Of a DNA stretch of 64,000 nucleotides, positions 9,479 through 17,182 are shown in pieces; position 1 is the stretch's first letter; every line of letters begins with the position of its first letter. Both the position numbers and the translations under genes were made by a program. This stretch comes from Alteromonas mediterranea DE. Lineage in GTDB: Bacteria; Pseudomonadota; Gammaproteobacteria; Enterobacterales; Alteromonadaceae. Where the stretch lies: contig NC_011138.3 in the NCBI RefSeq assembly GCF_000020585.3, positions 2,435,750-2,499,749 of the forward strand, written 5' to 3'. The notes beneath the pieces are model-generated. The model was given only the letters and a program-made list of their open reading frames with translations, was not told the origin of the DNA and made no database searches.

Positions 9479-10314
9479 TAGCGACGCGCCATAAAGACCA
9501 GTTTTTCAAACAAATGAATGTCTTGCTCATTTTTAAGTAAAGCACCGTATAGTGGCGGTATTGCTGCTTTGCCGTCTTTTGAATGCAGCGCTTCAGGTGG
9601 AATATCTTCAGCGACAAGTAGCTTTAACCAATCTATCAGTTCAGAGGTAGAAGGCTTCTTCTTGAGGCCTGGTACATCGCGAATTTCGAAAAAGGCTTTC
9701 AACGCTTCATCAAGCAGCTTTTTCTTTAGATCCGGGAAATGCACATTTACGATTTCTTGCATTTCATCTGGGTTCGGGAACTGAATATAGTGGAAGAAAC
9801 AACGACGCAAAAAGGCATCTGGCAGCTCTTTTTCATTGTTCGACGTGATAATTACAATAGGACGCTGCTTCGCGACTACACGCTCTTGTGTTTCGTAAAC
9901 GAAGAATTCCATCTTATCGAGCTCTAACAGTAAGTCGTTAGGAAATTCGATATCGGCTTTATCAATTTCATCGATGAGGAGAACAGGACGTTTTTCCGCA
10001 CTGAATGCTTCCCACAGCTTACCTTTTACAATGTAATTACTGATGTCGTGAACGCGGTCGTCACCTAATTGGGAATCGCGAAGGCGCGATACCGCGTCGT
10101 ATTCGTACAAGCCCTGCTGCGCTTTCGTAGTTGACTTAATATGCCATTGGATGAGTTCAGTACCTAAACTCTCGGCTAGCTCTTCGGCAAGCATGGTTTT
10201 ACCTGTGCCCGGCTCACCTTTAATAAGTAGCGGGCGCTCTAAGGTAATGGCAGCGTTAACCGCCAGCTGTAAGTCTTTGGTTGCGATATAATTAGACGTG
10301 CCACTAAAAGCCAT
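9478..10314 (-). CDS. MoxR-type AAA+ ATPase
   Basis: A 278-residue MoxR ATPase with Walker A GEPGTGKT near residue 33, Walker B LLIDEIDKAD, sensor 1 IITSNNEKELPDAFLRR with an arginine finger, and a C-terminal lid. It likely acts as a chaperone with the VWA partner encoded immediately downstream. I chose the ATG at 10314 because a GGAGT ribosome-binding site lies 9 bp upstream of it. A longer frame adds 12 residues starting within AT-rich leader sequence. Stop and start overlap with the VWA gene (TAATG). The pair is conserved in many proteobacteria with or without molybdenum enzymes. Confidence 0.92.
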   Translation of the reverse strand: MAFSGTSNYIATKDLQLAVNAAITLERPLLIKGEPGTGKTMLAEELAESLGTELIQWHIKSTTKAQQGLYEYDAVSRLRDSQLGDDRVHDISNYIVKGKLWEAFSAEKRPVLLIDEIDKADIEFPNDLLLELDKMEFFVYETQERVVAKQRPIVIITSNNEKELPDAFLRRCFFHYIQFPNPDEMQEIVNVHFPDLKKKLLDEALKAFFEIRDVPGLKKKPSTSELIDWLKLLVAEDIPPEALHSKDGKAAIPPLYGALLKNEQDIHLFEKLVFMARR

Positions 10315-10478
10315 TATTGTTGTACTCCGTTTAATTTTTCGTCTTTGCAATTTTTACTATATTATCAAGGCACCTAGATGATTGCCCATAGATATAACAT
10401 ATAGCTAAAAAACACTTTGCATTTTACAGTTTGGGACCAATGATATAGGGGTATGACGAAATCCCCTAATTTAGGCTG

Positions 10479-10516
10479 TGAATTATTAACTATCACGTGC
10501 GCTGAATTATTAACTA
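10479..10516 (+). promoter_or_regulatory. Direct repeats upstream of cysK
   Basis: Two identical 14-bp copies of TGAATTATTAACTA lie at 10479-10492 and 10503-10516, a 24-bp period, about 70-105 bp before the cysK start. Spaced AT-rich repeats upstream of cysK could be activator sites, with CysB the natural candidate in gammaproteobacteria. The repeat is seen directly; the regulator is inferred. Confidence 0.4.
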
Positions 10517-10584
10517 CTAAAAAGGTCGTACAGATCACGACAGACGGGGTTTCCTTTAAATCAGGAACGAGGTAAGGATTTATA

Positions 10585-11550
10585 ATGAACGTATTTGACG
10601 ACAATTCCCTATCTATTGGCCGCACGCCACTAGTTAAGCTAAACCGCGTAACATCAGGTAATGTGTACGCTAAGATTGAATCGCGCAACCCAAGTTTCAG
10701 CGTTAAGTGCCGTATTGGTGCGAACATGATTTGGGATGCTGAAAAGCGCGGTGTCCTTACCGAAGGTAAAGAGATTGTAGAGCCTACCAGCGGTAACACA
10801 GGTATAGCTCTTGCGTTTGTCGCTGCCTCTCGCGGTTACAAACTAACGCTTACTATGCCTAGCAGCATGAGCCTAGAGCGCCGCAAGCTACTTAAAGCAT
10901 TAGGCGCAAACCTAGTGCTAACAGAAGCGCCTAAAGGCATGAAAGGTGCGGTTGCTGCTGCACAAGAAATTGTGGCTTCAGATCCAGATAAGTACGTATT
11001 GCTGCAGCAGTTTGACAACCCAGCTAACCCAGCAATTCACGAAAAAACCACTGGCCCTGAGATTTGGGAAGATACAGACGGTAAAGTAGACGCGTTTGTA
11101 GCAGGTGTTGGTACCGGTGGTACGATTACCGGTGTAAGCCGATACCTAAAAAATACCCAAGGTAAAGCTATTACGTCTATCGCAGTAGAACCAACGGACT
11201 CACCGGTTATCACGCAAGCGCTTGCGGGTGAAGAACTCACACCTGGACCACACAAAATCCAAGGCATTGGCGCAGGTTTCATTCCAGGTAACCTAGACTT
11301 AGACTTAATTGACGAAGTTGAGCAAGTAACCAACGATGAATGTATGGACATGGCGCGTAAGCTTATGACCGACGAAGGTATTCTTGCCGGTATTTCTTCT
11401 GGTGCTGCAGTTGTGGCTGCAAAGCGCTTTGCCGAACGCCCAGAGAACAAAGACAAAGTTGTGGTTGTTCTGCTAGCTAGCGGTACCGAACGTTATCTAA
11501 GTAGCCCGCTATTTGCTGGTGCATTTGACGAGCAAGAAGAAGTTCAATAA
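10585..11550 (+). CDS. cysK: Cysteine synthase A (O-acetylserine sulfhydrylase)
   Basis: Makes cysteine from O-acetylserine and sulfide with pyridoxal phosphate. The 321-residue protein matches the CysK subfamily closely: [11 protein letters not shown], the PLP lysine in [13 protein letters not shown] (Lys near residue 42), the substrate loop [13 protein letters not shown], the phosphate-binding [10 protein letters not shown], and the C-terminal SSGAAV block. The [10 protein letters not shown] string distinguishes it from CysM. A GAGGTAAGGA ribosome-binding region precedes the ATG. It stands alone with its own promoter region and a strong terminator downstream. Confidence 0.97.
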   Translation: MNVFDDNSLSIGRTPLVKLNRVTSGNVYAKIESRNPSFSVKCRIGANMIWDAEKRGVLTEGKEIVEPTSGNTGIALAFVAASRGYKLTLTMPSSMSLERRKLLKALGANLVLTEAPKGMKGAVAAAQEIVASDPDKYVLLQQFDNPANPAIHEKTTGPEIWEDTDGKVDAFVAGVGTGGTITGVSRYLKNTQGKAITSIAVEPTDSPVITQALAGEELTPGPHKIQGIGAGFIPGNLDLDLIDEVEQVTNDECMDMARKLMTDEGILAGISSGAAVVAAKRFAERPENKDKVVVVLLASGTERYLSSPLFAGAFDEQEEVQ

Positions 11551-11572
11551 AAACGCTATGTTTTAATTAGAG

Positions 11573-11604
11573 AAGCGAGGCATTTGTTGAAGCCTCGCTT
11601 TTTT
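11573..11604 (+). terminator. Rho-independent terminator after cysK
   Basis: A 9-bp stem AAGCGAGGC/GCCTCGCTT with a 10-base loop is followed by a run of T, 22 bp after the cysK stop codon. Confidence 0.9.
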
Positions 11605-11793
11605 GTTTCAATCAGCCTTAGATGACTTCCCTATCCTACCTCTTGCGTTACGCCCCTCCATTCCTTACTTTGCTTTTCCATTAAATATTGTGAATAATCA
11701 AGCAATAGCTTATTGAAGCGAGCAGTACATTGACTTCATTAAGATATAAAACTATCAATAAGAAACGGACGTCTTTAATTTAAGGTATATCAA

Positions 11794-12252
11794 ATGAAAA
11801 CGCGTATGTGGTACGCCCTTTTGGGGCTTTTTACAGTTTTGATTTTATCCGGCTGCGGTGAAAAAGAAGAAGGCATTGGCCGCTACGGCATGCTAGACGA
11901 GAGCACTCCCGAGTACACTACCGTGAAATTTCTAAAAAGTGTTTATGAAGACGACAACTTAGATACTGCGATACAGCTTTCTAGCGAAAAATTATCCAGA
12001 ATACTCACCCGATATCATACGAATAGTAACGTTCAACGCCACTTGCTTAATTTAAAATACGACACAGTGACAGTTACCCCTCAAAGCGCGGGACGGGTTG
12101 GCAGAAACGAGTTTTCAGAAAAATCAACGATTACCGTGTTTTTAAGCGGCAACTATAACGGCGATAAAGTAGAAGACCTACGAAGCCTGGATTTGATTAA
12201 AGAAGATGGCGAGTGGAAGGTTAACAAGATTCACCCTGACGCCTATTTATAA
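11794..12252 (+). CDS. Small lipoprotein, DUF4878-like
   Basis: A 152-residue predicted lipoprotein. The signal peptide (MKTRMWYALLGLFTVL) ends in the lipobox LSGC, giving lipid attachment at Cys21. The mature part has the fold expected of NTF2-like DUF4878 proteins, with TVKFLKSVYEDD near the start and GEWKVNKIHPDAYL at the end. That resembles periplasmic or outer-membrane associated ligand-binding lipoproteins of unknown role. No specific function can be given. It is the last core-like gene before the cassette array begins. Confidence 0.7.
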   Translation: MKTRMWYALLGLFTVLILSGCGEKEEGIGRYGMLDESTPEYTTVKFLKSVYEDDNLDTAIQLSSEKLSRILTRYHTNSNVQRHLLNLKYDTVTVTPQSAGRVGRNEFSEKSTITVFLSGNYNGDKVEDLRSLDLIKEDGEWKVNKIHPDAYL

Positions 12253-12407
12253 TTAGCAAGAATTACTGTTTTTATAACCAGCGCTTCAGTCTTTTGCTAT
12301 AGGTAAAAATAAAAGAGAAATTTTCCGGCTTTCAATCTAAAAAACCTTTTGTTTTTATTTGATAATCTGTTCCAAATAAAAAGTGATATACGGAAATTTT
12401 CCACCTT

Positions 12408-12443
12408 ACATAAAGGATTTTTCCTTACACTAAATTGTTATGT
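12408..12443 (+). other. Possible left edge of the cassette array
   Basis: GTTATGT at 12437-12443 matches the R' cores of attC sites D and F further right. It is paired with an inverted ACATAA at 12408-12413, around a small AAGG/CCTT hairpin. This could be the attachment point where the first cassette joined, but it is short and AT-rich, and no intI gene lies upstream. Confidence 0.25.
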
Positions 12444-12491
12444 GTTTTGCCCCGCATATAACTTTTTTATTCATGGGCATGGAGAAATAAA

Positions 12492-12674
12492 ATGAAAAAA
12501 ATAACTGTATCTTTAGCTGTAACCGTTGCTTTATTTACTGCTAGCGCTTTTGCGTCACCTTTAATCAATCAGTGGGCAGGAAGTGGAGCTGATGCCGATA
12601 AATGGTTTTGTGAATATGGTGATGGTGAAATAATAGTTATTTATGCAAATAGGAATTGCCCTATGTCTAATTAA
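12492..12674 (+). CDS. Small secreted protein of cassette A
   Basis: A 60-residue protein with a clear signal peptide (MKKITVSLAVTVALFTASAFA, cleavage after AFA). The mature peptide is about 39 residues and contains two Cys (FCEYGDGE and RNCPM) that could form a disulfide. GGAGAAATAAA precedes the ATG. An attC site begins 39 bp after the stop, so it fits a promoterless integron cassette. I do not recognise the family, and no function can be assigned. Confidence 0.6.
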   Translation: MKKITVSLAVTVALFTASAFASPLINQWAGSGADADKWFCEYGDGEIIVIYANRNCPMSN

Positions 12675-12712
12675 TCACAAGCAATAATAGTTCGATAGAG
12701 TACAAATAAAGC

Positions 12713-12810
12713 ACATAACAAGCGCATAAAGACGGGACTGCTAACAGTTTGCTCGGTTCCGCTCCGCTTCACATTTTAGCAAACTATTATCAGCCCCTTA
12801 TGCGGGCGTT
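12713..12810 (+). other. attC site A (VCR-like), split at R' by an IS1111-type element
   Basis: Begins with R'' ACATAAC followed by AAGCGCATAAAGACGGGACT and ends with CAGCCCCTTATGCGGGCGTT. The two arms pair imperfectly (GCGCATAA with TTATGCGG, GGGACTG with CAGCCCC). This closely resembles Vibrio VCR-type attC sites. The R' core is cut after GTT by the IS at 12811-14424, and the sequence resumes as ATGTGCC at 14425, so the original core would read GTTATGT. Confidence 0.9.
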
Positions 12811-13274
12811 GGTATGACTCCCTTTGTCAACCCTGAACGCGTGCTTCCCTGACATTGTTTCAGCCCATAATTAGCTTTGTTTCTCACTCATAATAAATGA
12901 GCTAACGCACCGGATGAGGCAGTAATGTCGTCGGTTGGTATGCTGGTATTCGTAGATTACTTATTCATTGAATAAGCAGAGCTGACCTTACATGTTCCGC
13001 CGTAGCCCGGTGACCGCTCAGCCTTTCTCATCAGTCTAGGCTCGTGGTTCAACAACCGTTAGGTTGTTGCCATCATAACGCCCTCGTAGGTTGTGCCACA
13101 TCCCGCGGCCTGATCCGAATGCGTTAGCTCAAACTCGTTTATCATGCAGGTACTCGGCTCAGTCTTAGTTTTGGATTAACCGGTGTAAGTACCACTTCCT
13201 TTGCAATAGCCCAGATGTATGCCGCCATTTCTCTAGCTATTGCGGTAATGATTAAATTGTAGTGTTTACCCTTT

Positions 13275-14315
13275 TTACTCATGCGCTGGTAGCGTTTGCA
13301 CAAGCGAAGCTGTGCTTTCCAAGCGAAGCTGTGCTTTCCAAGCGATATCGACGATGTCTTTAGGTAAGCCTTCCTGCCTTAACTGTAATTCGGTAGAGAC
13401 ATTGGCCGGATAACGATAGCTGTGTGCACCTTCAATCAGTAAACGCCTTGCTCTTCCATTTCCCGCTTTAGTAATGGCGCCTAAGTGTCGCTTTCCACCT
13501 GATGATTGTTCACTGGGAACTAAGCCCAGATAAGCCATGAGCTTTCTGGGATGGTCGAAGCGGTGTAAATCACCGAGCTCTGCCACCACACCAACAGCAA
13601 CGAGCAATCGAACGCCTCGCATCGCCTGAACGGCTTTCACAACTGGATAATAACGCCATTGGTGTACATGATGGGTTAACTCATTGTCGAGCCTTTCCAG
13701 TCGCCGGATACGCTCTTCTATGGTTTGCAATTGTTCTTGTAAGACAATTTGCTGGGCCGGGTGAGGCAATATCAATTCCGTGAGCCAACGAAGGTGCTTC
13801 TTCGACCAGTTGGCAGTACCTTCATAGCGTATGTTATTTCGCAAAAGTAGAGCTTTAAGCTGGTACTTCGCTTCTTTTAAATCCTTCATTGCGGCTTCTC
13901 GAGCTCGAGATAAATCCCGCACAGCTTCATCTTCCGGCTCGGGCACATAGATGGGTGTAAGGTCTTCAGACTTTAGCGACCTAACGAGTTTAAGCGCATC
14001 TCGGCGGTCGGTTTTAATTCGCTCTCCTGGCTTTTTGGGAATAAGAGACGGAGCCACTACATAGCAACAATGCCCAAGACTGGTAATGAGACGATATATC
14101 CAGTAGCCACATGGCCCTGCTTCGTAAACAACGTGAAGTGTTGCACCAGGGTATTTAGATTCAAACTGGCGGAGCAGCTTTTTGACACTGACCTTAGATG
14201 AGGGAATACGCCCATAATGAACAGGTGCTGCACCTCGCTGTTCTTCACAATAAGCAACCTCATGAAACTCTTTATGCGTATCCAACCCTATAAAAATCAT
14301 GCTATGTTTGTTCAT
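13275..14315 (-). CDS. IS1111-family DEDD transposase with frameshifted C-terminus
   Basis: A 346-residue IS110/IS1111 transposase. The DEDD residues are visible in GLDTHKE, VYEAGPCG and KTDRRDA, and the C-terminal Transposase_20 region contains MRGVRLLVAVG and SSGGKRHLGAITKAGN. I chose the ATG at 14315 because GGAGG lies 6 bp upstream. The last residues are abnormal. A 19-bp unit, AAGCGAAGCTGTGCTTTCC, is tandemly duplicated at 13302-13320 and 13321-13339, shifting the frame. Reading without one copy gives LRLCKRYQRMSKKGKHYNLI and continues to a stop at 13142. The gene is therefore probably inactive or impaired. Confidence 0.9.
   Translation of the reverse strand: MNKHSMIFIGLDTHKEFHEVAYCEEQRGAAPVHYGRIPSSKVSVKKLLRQFESKYPGATLHVVYEAGPCGYWIYRLITSLGHCCYVVAPSLIPKKPGERIKTDRRDALKLVRSLKSEDLTPIYVPEPEDEAVRDLSRAREAAMKDLKEAKYQLKALLLRNNIRYEGTANWSKKHLRWLTELILPHPAQQIVLQEQLQTIEERIRRLERLDNELTHHVHQWRYYPVVKAVQAMRGVRLLVAVGVVAELGDLHRFDHPRKLMAYLGLVPSEQSSGGKRHLGAITKAGNGRARRLLIEGAHSYRYPANVSTELQLRQEGLPKDIVDIAWKAQLRLESTASLVQTLPAHE
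13302..13339 (+). repeat. 19-bp tandem duplication in the IS transposase
   Basis: Two exact adjacent copies of a 19-base unit starting AAGCGAAGCTG. As 19 is not a multiple of three, it shifts the frame of the minus-strand transposase. Removing one copy restores a family-typical C-terminus of about 67 further residues. Confidence 0.95.
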
Positions 14316-14449
14316 GCTAGCCTCCAAATTGATTTAGTATTGAACAAACTAATTATGGCTCTGGCTGAAAAGTTAACCCACGAAAATGCGGGGGCTAGCA
14401 CTTTTACAGGGAGTCATTGTGTCTATGTGCCACTTAGAATAAGAAACCT

Positions 14450-14740
14450 ATGACTAGAATTTTTCATACTCAACTCAACTTAAAGTCACTTATCAAAATA
14501 TCTGCAACCATCAACTTTATAGGTGGATTAGTATTTGGAGTTCTCATTTTTATTATTGCGCTTTTCGGAGAACCGACCATAGTCGATTTAATTTCAGTGA
14601 TAGCAACACCGGCAGTTTCGGTTGTAAATGGCGTTATGATGGCCTTAGTAGCGTATCCATTTTATAAACGGTGGTGTGCAAAAATTAAAGGTCAGAAAGT
14701 TAGTGGTTTTTTCGTGGAAGTATCAAGCGATGGTACATAA
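14450..14740 (+). CDS. Small two-TM membrane protein of cassette B
   Basis: A 96-residue protein with two hydrophobic segments (INFIGGLVFGVLIFIIALFG and VIATPAVSVVNGVMMALVAY), and a basic stretch after the second, suggesting an inner-membrane hairpin. The TAA stop is part of the R'' core of attC B (ACATAAC). That is a common arrangement for cassette genes. The ribosome-binding site is weak (AAGAAA). I do not recognise a function. The start of this cassette is separated from attC A by the IS. Confidence 0.65.
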   Translation: MTRIFHTQLNLKSLIKISATINFIGGLVFGVLIFIIALFGEPTIVDLISVIATPAVSVVNGVMMALVAYPFYKRWCAKIKGQKVSGFFVEVSSDGT

Positions 14741-14842
14741 CAAAAAAATCAAGTCACTCACTTCGTTCGCTGGGACGCAAACACGCAGGGCGGCTGCGCC
14801 ATTATGCCCCACATGTCTGCGCCCGTTATTGGAAAGTTATAT
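14735..14842 (+). other. attC site B
   Basis: A 108-bp imperfect palindrome bounded by R'' ACATAAC (14735-14741) and R' GTTATAT (14836-14842). Inner arms pair GGGACGCAAACACGCAGGGC with a GCCCCACATGTCTGCGCCC block. Nearly the same sequence recurs in sites C, E and I. Confidence 0.92.
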
Positions 14843-14894
14843 GCGCTGAAGATTCAGCTTGTTCGTCAGGCAACTAATAATATTAAGGAATGAT

Positions 14895-15743
14895 ATGTCA
14901 ATCGAAAATGCACTTGTTCGCTCAACTGTTAGAGTAATGGCGGGTAAAAATGGACAAGAACCTTTTTCCGTAGGGACTGGGTTTTACTATAAAGTGCAAG
15001 ACCCAAAAACATCGAATGCGAAAATTTTTATCTTAACAAATAAGCACGTTGTGAATGGTGCAGATTATATTAGGTTTGTTCATTCTTATGCGGACTCTCT
15101 TGAAGACTTAGACGAACATCACCAGCCTGTTGGAAGAGTTGATAAAACAGAACAACTTCCAATTGCACCATTTGTATATAACCATCCAAACGCCGATATA
15201 GACCTTTGTGCTATTGATGTGACCATCATATTGGCTCCTATACTAAATTCAGGGAAAAAGCTTCGAAGTATGGTTCTTGATTCAAGCTGGATGGTTAAAG
15301 ACGAAGATAAAAAGCATGTTAGGGATATAGAGCAAGTTTTGGTAGTTGGCTATCCCCGAGGCATTTGGGATCATCACAATAATATGCCCATCTCTCGCAT
15401 CGGAAATACAGCGACTCATCCTTTCGCGAATTATCAGGATAAACAGGATTTTCTTATTGATGTAGCAGCTTTTCAAGGCTCAAGCGGATCACCAGTTTTC
15501 TCGTATGAAGCACCAATGTTCAGGCAAGCTAGTGGTGCATATACTCCGGGAACCAAAGTAAACCTTATAGGTGTTGTTTGGGGCGTTATCGAGTCAAGCG
15601 TAGAGGGGGATTTAAAAGTCATAGAAATCCCTTCTGCATTAAAGCATGTGCCAGTTATGAATGCTTCATTGAACCTTGCCTTAGCGCTTCATGCTGATGT
15701 AATTAAAGATCTAGATGCGTTAATTTTGCCCACAATTAAATGA
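14895..15743 (+). CDS. Cytoplasmic trypsin-like serine protease of cassette C
   Basis: A 282-residue protein of the trypsin-2/HtrA-like fold. The catalytic triad is visible as His in ILTNKHVVNG, Asp in NADIDLCAIDV and Ser in AFQGSSGSPVF. No signal peptide or PDZ domain is present, so it should act inside the cell. I chose ATG 14895, preceded by AAGGA; a longer frame begins at a TTG inside the cassette leader. Stand-alone cytosolic proteases of this kind occur in some phage-defence or signalling modules, but here the gene is a single-gene cassette with no partner. The substrate is unknown. Catalytic competence looks intact. Confidence 0.75.
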   Translation: MSIENALVRSTVRVMAGKNGQEPFSVGTGFYYKVQDPKTSNAKIFILTNKHVVNGADYIRFVHSYADSLEDLDEHHQPVGRVDKTEQLPIAPFVYNHPNADIDLCAIDVTIILAPILNSGKKLRSMVLDSSWMVKDEDKKHVRDIEQVLVVGYPRGIWDHHNNMPISRIGNTATHPFANYQDKQDFLIDVAAFQGSSGSPVFSYEAPMFRQASGAYTPGTKVNLIGVVWGVIESSVEGDLKVIEIPSALKHVPVMNASLNLALALHADVIKDLDALILPTIK

Positions 15744-15756
15744 CGTTGGCATGCGC

Positions 15757-15864
15757 ATATAACAACTCAATAAACTCACTCACTTCGTTCGCTGGGACGC
15801 ATACACGCGGGGCGGCTTCGCCATTATGCCCCACATGCCTGCGCCCGTTATTGAAAAGTTATAA
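15757..15864 (+). other. attC site C
   Basis: Bounded by R'' ATATAAC (15757-15763) and R' GTTATAA (15858-15864), 108 bp. The central portion (CTCACTTCGTTCGCTGGGAC and GCGCCCGTTATTGAAAAGTT) is almost identical to sites B, E and I. Confidence 0.92.
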
Positions 15865-16176
15865 GGCGTCAGCCTAAACTTCGTTTGGCTTTATAAAAAT
15901 CCCAGTACAACTACCCTCACCTGTTCTCATTAGCATCGCTCTGGCTTGTGGTAAGTTTAAATCCGCCGCTTTCAATTCAAAGCTGGTGTAATAGGCGCTT
16001 TATCGCCAAATTCTTATTTTCAGCCAGCAAGCGCCATTACACTTGATAGTTAAAATGGCGGCTAGCTTCTGCAAAATCAAAAATATCAATGCACAGTCGT
16101 TTTGCTTGTTTGTGTTAACAATCAATCGTATGCTGGCTTTATCAGTTTTTAAAAAGACCAAAGGAACTGGCTTTGC
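15865..16176 (+). other. Cassette D: no convincing gene
   Basis: About 312 bp between attC C and attC D. A plus-strand frame opens at TTG 16043 (ATG at 16055, reading MAASFCKIKNINAQSF). It has no stop before attC D and runs through it into the next cassette up to 16408, so it is not a normal cassette gene. The segment also contains complementary stretches (CAGCCTAAACTTCGTTTGGCT, GGCGCTTTATCGCC and GCGCCATTACAC-type repeats) that could fold. It may be a non-coding cassette, perhaps carrying a promoter or a small RNA. Confidence 0.45.
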
Positions 16177-16292
16177 TTATAACAAGGCGCTCAAGACCAC
16201 TCCCTTAGGTCTCCTGGGACGCAAACATGTGGGCTGCTCACTTCGTTCGGATTTTAGCCCACATGCCTGCGTCCCTTATTTAAAAGTTATGT
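16177..16292 (+). other. attC site D
   Basis: A 116-bp site from R'' TTATAAC (16177-16183) to R' GTTATGT (16286-16292). Arms GGGACGCAAACATGTGGGCT and AGCCCACATGCCTGCGTCCC pair almost perfectly. The unpaired loop contains CTCACTTCGTTCGGATTTT. It belongs to a second attC subtype shared with sites G and L. Confidence 0.92.
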
Positions 16293-16307
16293 TCACAAGG
16301 ACGAATT

Positions 16308-16733
16308 ATGAAATCAAGAATCTTAATTGGCATTTCTGGCGGCATTTTTACCATTGTGGTCTTCATTCTTGGCTTTATCACGTCTATATACTTAATGACA
16401 TCTACTGATGCAGCTAGCTACGCGAAGGAGCACGTAGATAATGGAAGGTTCATGCTCTACGCTTTAAAAAACATCGAAGATGGAGAAATCGAAAAAGCCA
16501 GAACCTCTCTAAGAAGTCATGTATCAATGAAAGTGCTTTTAGTAGATTCCTTTAGACTTCCGCCCACCAGTGAACGAGAAGACCAACTCATCAAAGACTT
16601 TTATATGGAAGTGGCTGACTATTTCAATTCGCAAGGTGGCTTCAACGAAACAATGAAAGTAATGGAAAACGGGGAGTGGGTTACAAAGCCTACGCCAACA
16701 ATGGAGATCCTCAAGGGGTTTTCAACGAAGTGA
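16308..16733 (+). CDS. Membrane-anchored protein of unknown function, cassette E
   Basis: A 141-residue protein with an N-terminal signal anchor (ILIGISGGIFTIVVFILGFITSIYL, residues 4-28). A charged helical domain follows, containing ALKNIEDGEIEKARTSLRSH, which suggests a TPR-like helix pair. It is probably anchored in the inner membrane with the bulk in the periplasm. AAGGACG precedes the ATG by a good spacing. The gene begins 15 bp after attC D and ends against attC E, so it is a single-gene cassette. Family not recognised. Confidence 0.7.
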   Translation: MKSRILIGISGGIFTIVVFILGFITSIYLMTSTDAASYAKEHVDNGRFMLYALKNIEDGEIEKARTSLRSHVSMKVLLVDSFRLPPTSEREDQLIKDFYMEVADYFNSQGGFNETMKVMENGEWVTKPTPTMEILKGFSTK

Positions 16734-16841
16734 ACATAACAAGTCAATCAACATACTCACTCCGTTCGCTGGGGCGCATACACGCAGGGCCGCTTCGCTA
16801 TTAAGCCCTGCGTGCCTGCGCCCGTTATTGAAAAGTTATAT
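16734..16841 (+). other. attC site E
   Basis: A 108-bp site from R'' ACATAAC (16734-16740) to R' GTTATAT (16835-16841). Arms GGGGCGCATACACGCAGGGC and GCCCTGCGTGCCTGCGCCC pair. Same subtype as B, C and I. Confidence 0.92.
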
Positions 16842-16871
16842 TTCCCTCAAATTTTAAAAAATGGAGTTTTA

Positions 16872-17153
16872 ATGAGACCATATGCAAACTTAAAAACAAA
16901 TAATTTAGGACTTGTCCTTATTATTGCTAGACTTCTCGCTTATGTGGGATTTGGTCTTTTATTTTTGTCTCTTATCATAGCGGTTAGTAAATATAGCGCG
17001 GGTATAAATACCTTTATGCATATCTCAGCTATTAGCCTCTTGCCCCATTCTCTATATTCTTTATTTGGGTCTTCTGTTCTTGCTTCTCTAATAGCTATAG
17101 AAGACACCCTTAAAACAAAGAGCAATCGCTCTGTAAGTGAAAATAAAATATAA
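16872..17153 (+). CDS. Small two-TM membrane protein of cassette F
   Basis: A 93-residue protein with two hydrophobic segments (GLVLIIARLLAYVGFGLLFLSLIIAV and ISLLPHSLYSLFGSSVLASLIAI). I chose ATG 16872 because GGAG precedes it. The longer frame starting at GTG 16812 begins inside attC E. The stop TAA is part of the R'' core of attC F. No function can be assigned. The position directly after attC E makes it a cassette gene. Confidence 0.65.
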   Translation: MRPYANLKTNNLGLVLIIARLLAYVGFGLLFLSLIIAVSKYSAGINTFMHISAISLLPHSLYSLFGSSVLASLIAIEDTLKTKSNRSVSENKI

Positions 17154-17182
17154 CAAGCGCATTAACACTCGCTGCGCTTATG

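Larger units (their letters stand above)
12811..14424 (-). mobile_element. IS1111-family (IS110) element inserted in attC A, copy 1
   Basis: A 1614-bp element with subterminal inverted repeats ATGACTCCCT (12814-12823) and AGGGAGTCAT (near 14408-14417). Boundaries were set by comparison with copy 2 at 21293-22245, which has the same ends and the same insertion point in another attC. Left flank ends GTT, right flank starts ATGT, together restoring a normal attC R' core. No target duplication is seen, as usual for IS110/IS1111. This matches the known IS1111-attC group that targets integron cassette sites. Confidence 0.9.

Noticed and set aside
10374..10799. 141-codon minus-strand frame over the cysK start
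   Set aside because: It is the shadow of cysK and its promoter.
16043..16408. 121-codon frame in cassette D
   Set aside because: It passes through attC D and overlaps the next gene. Not annotated as a gene, but reported as a finding.
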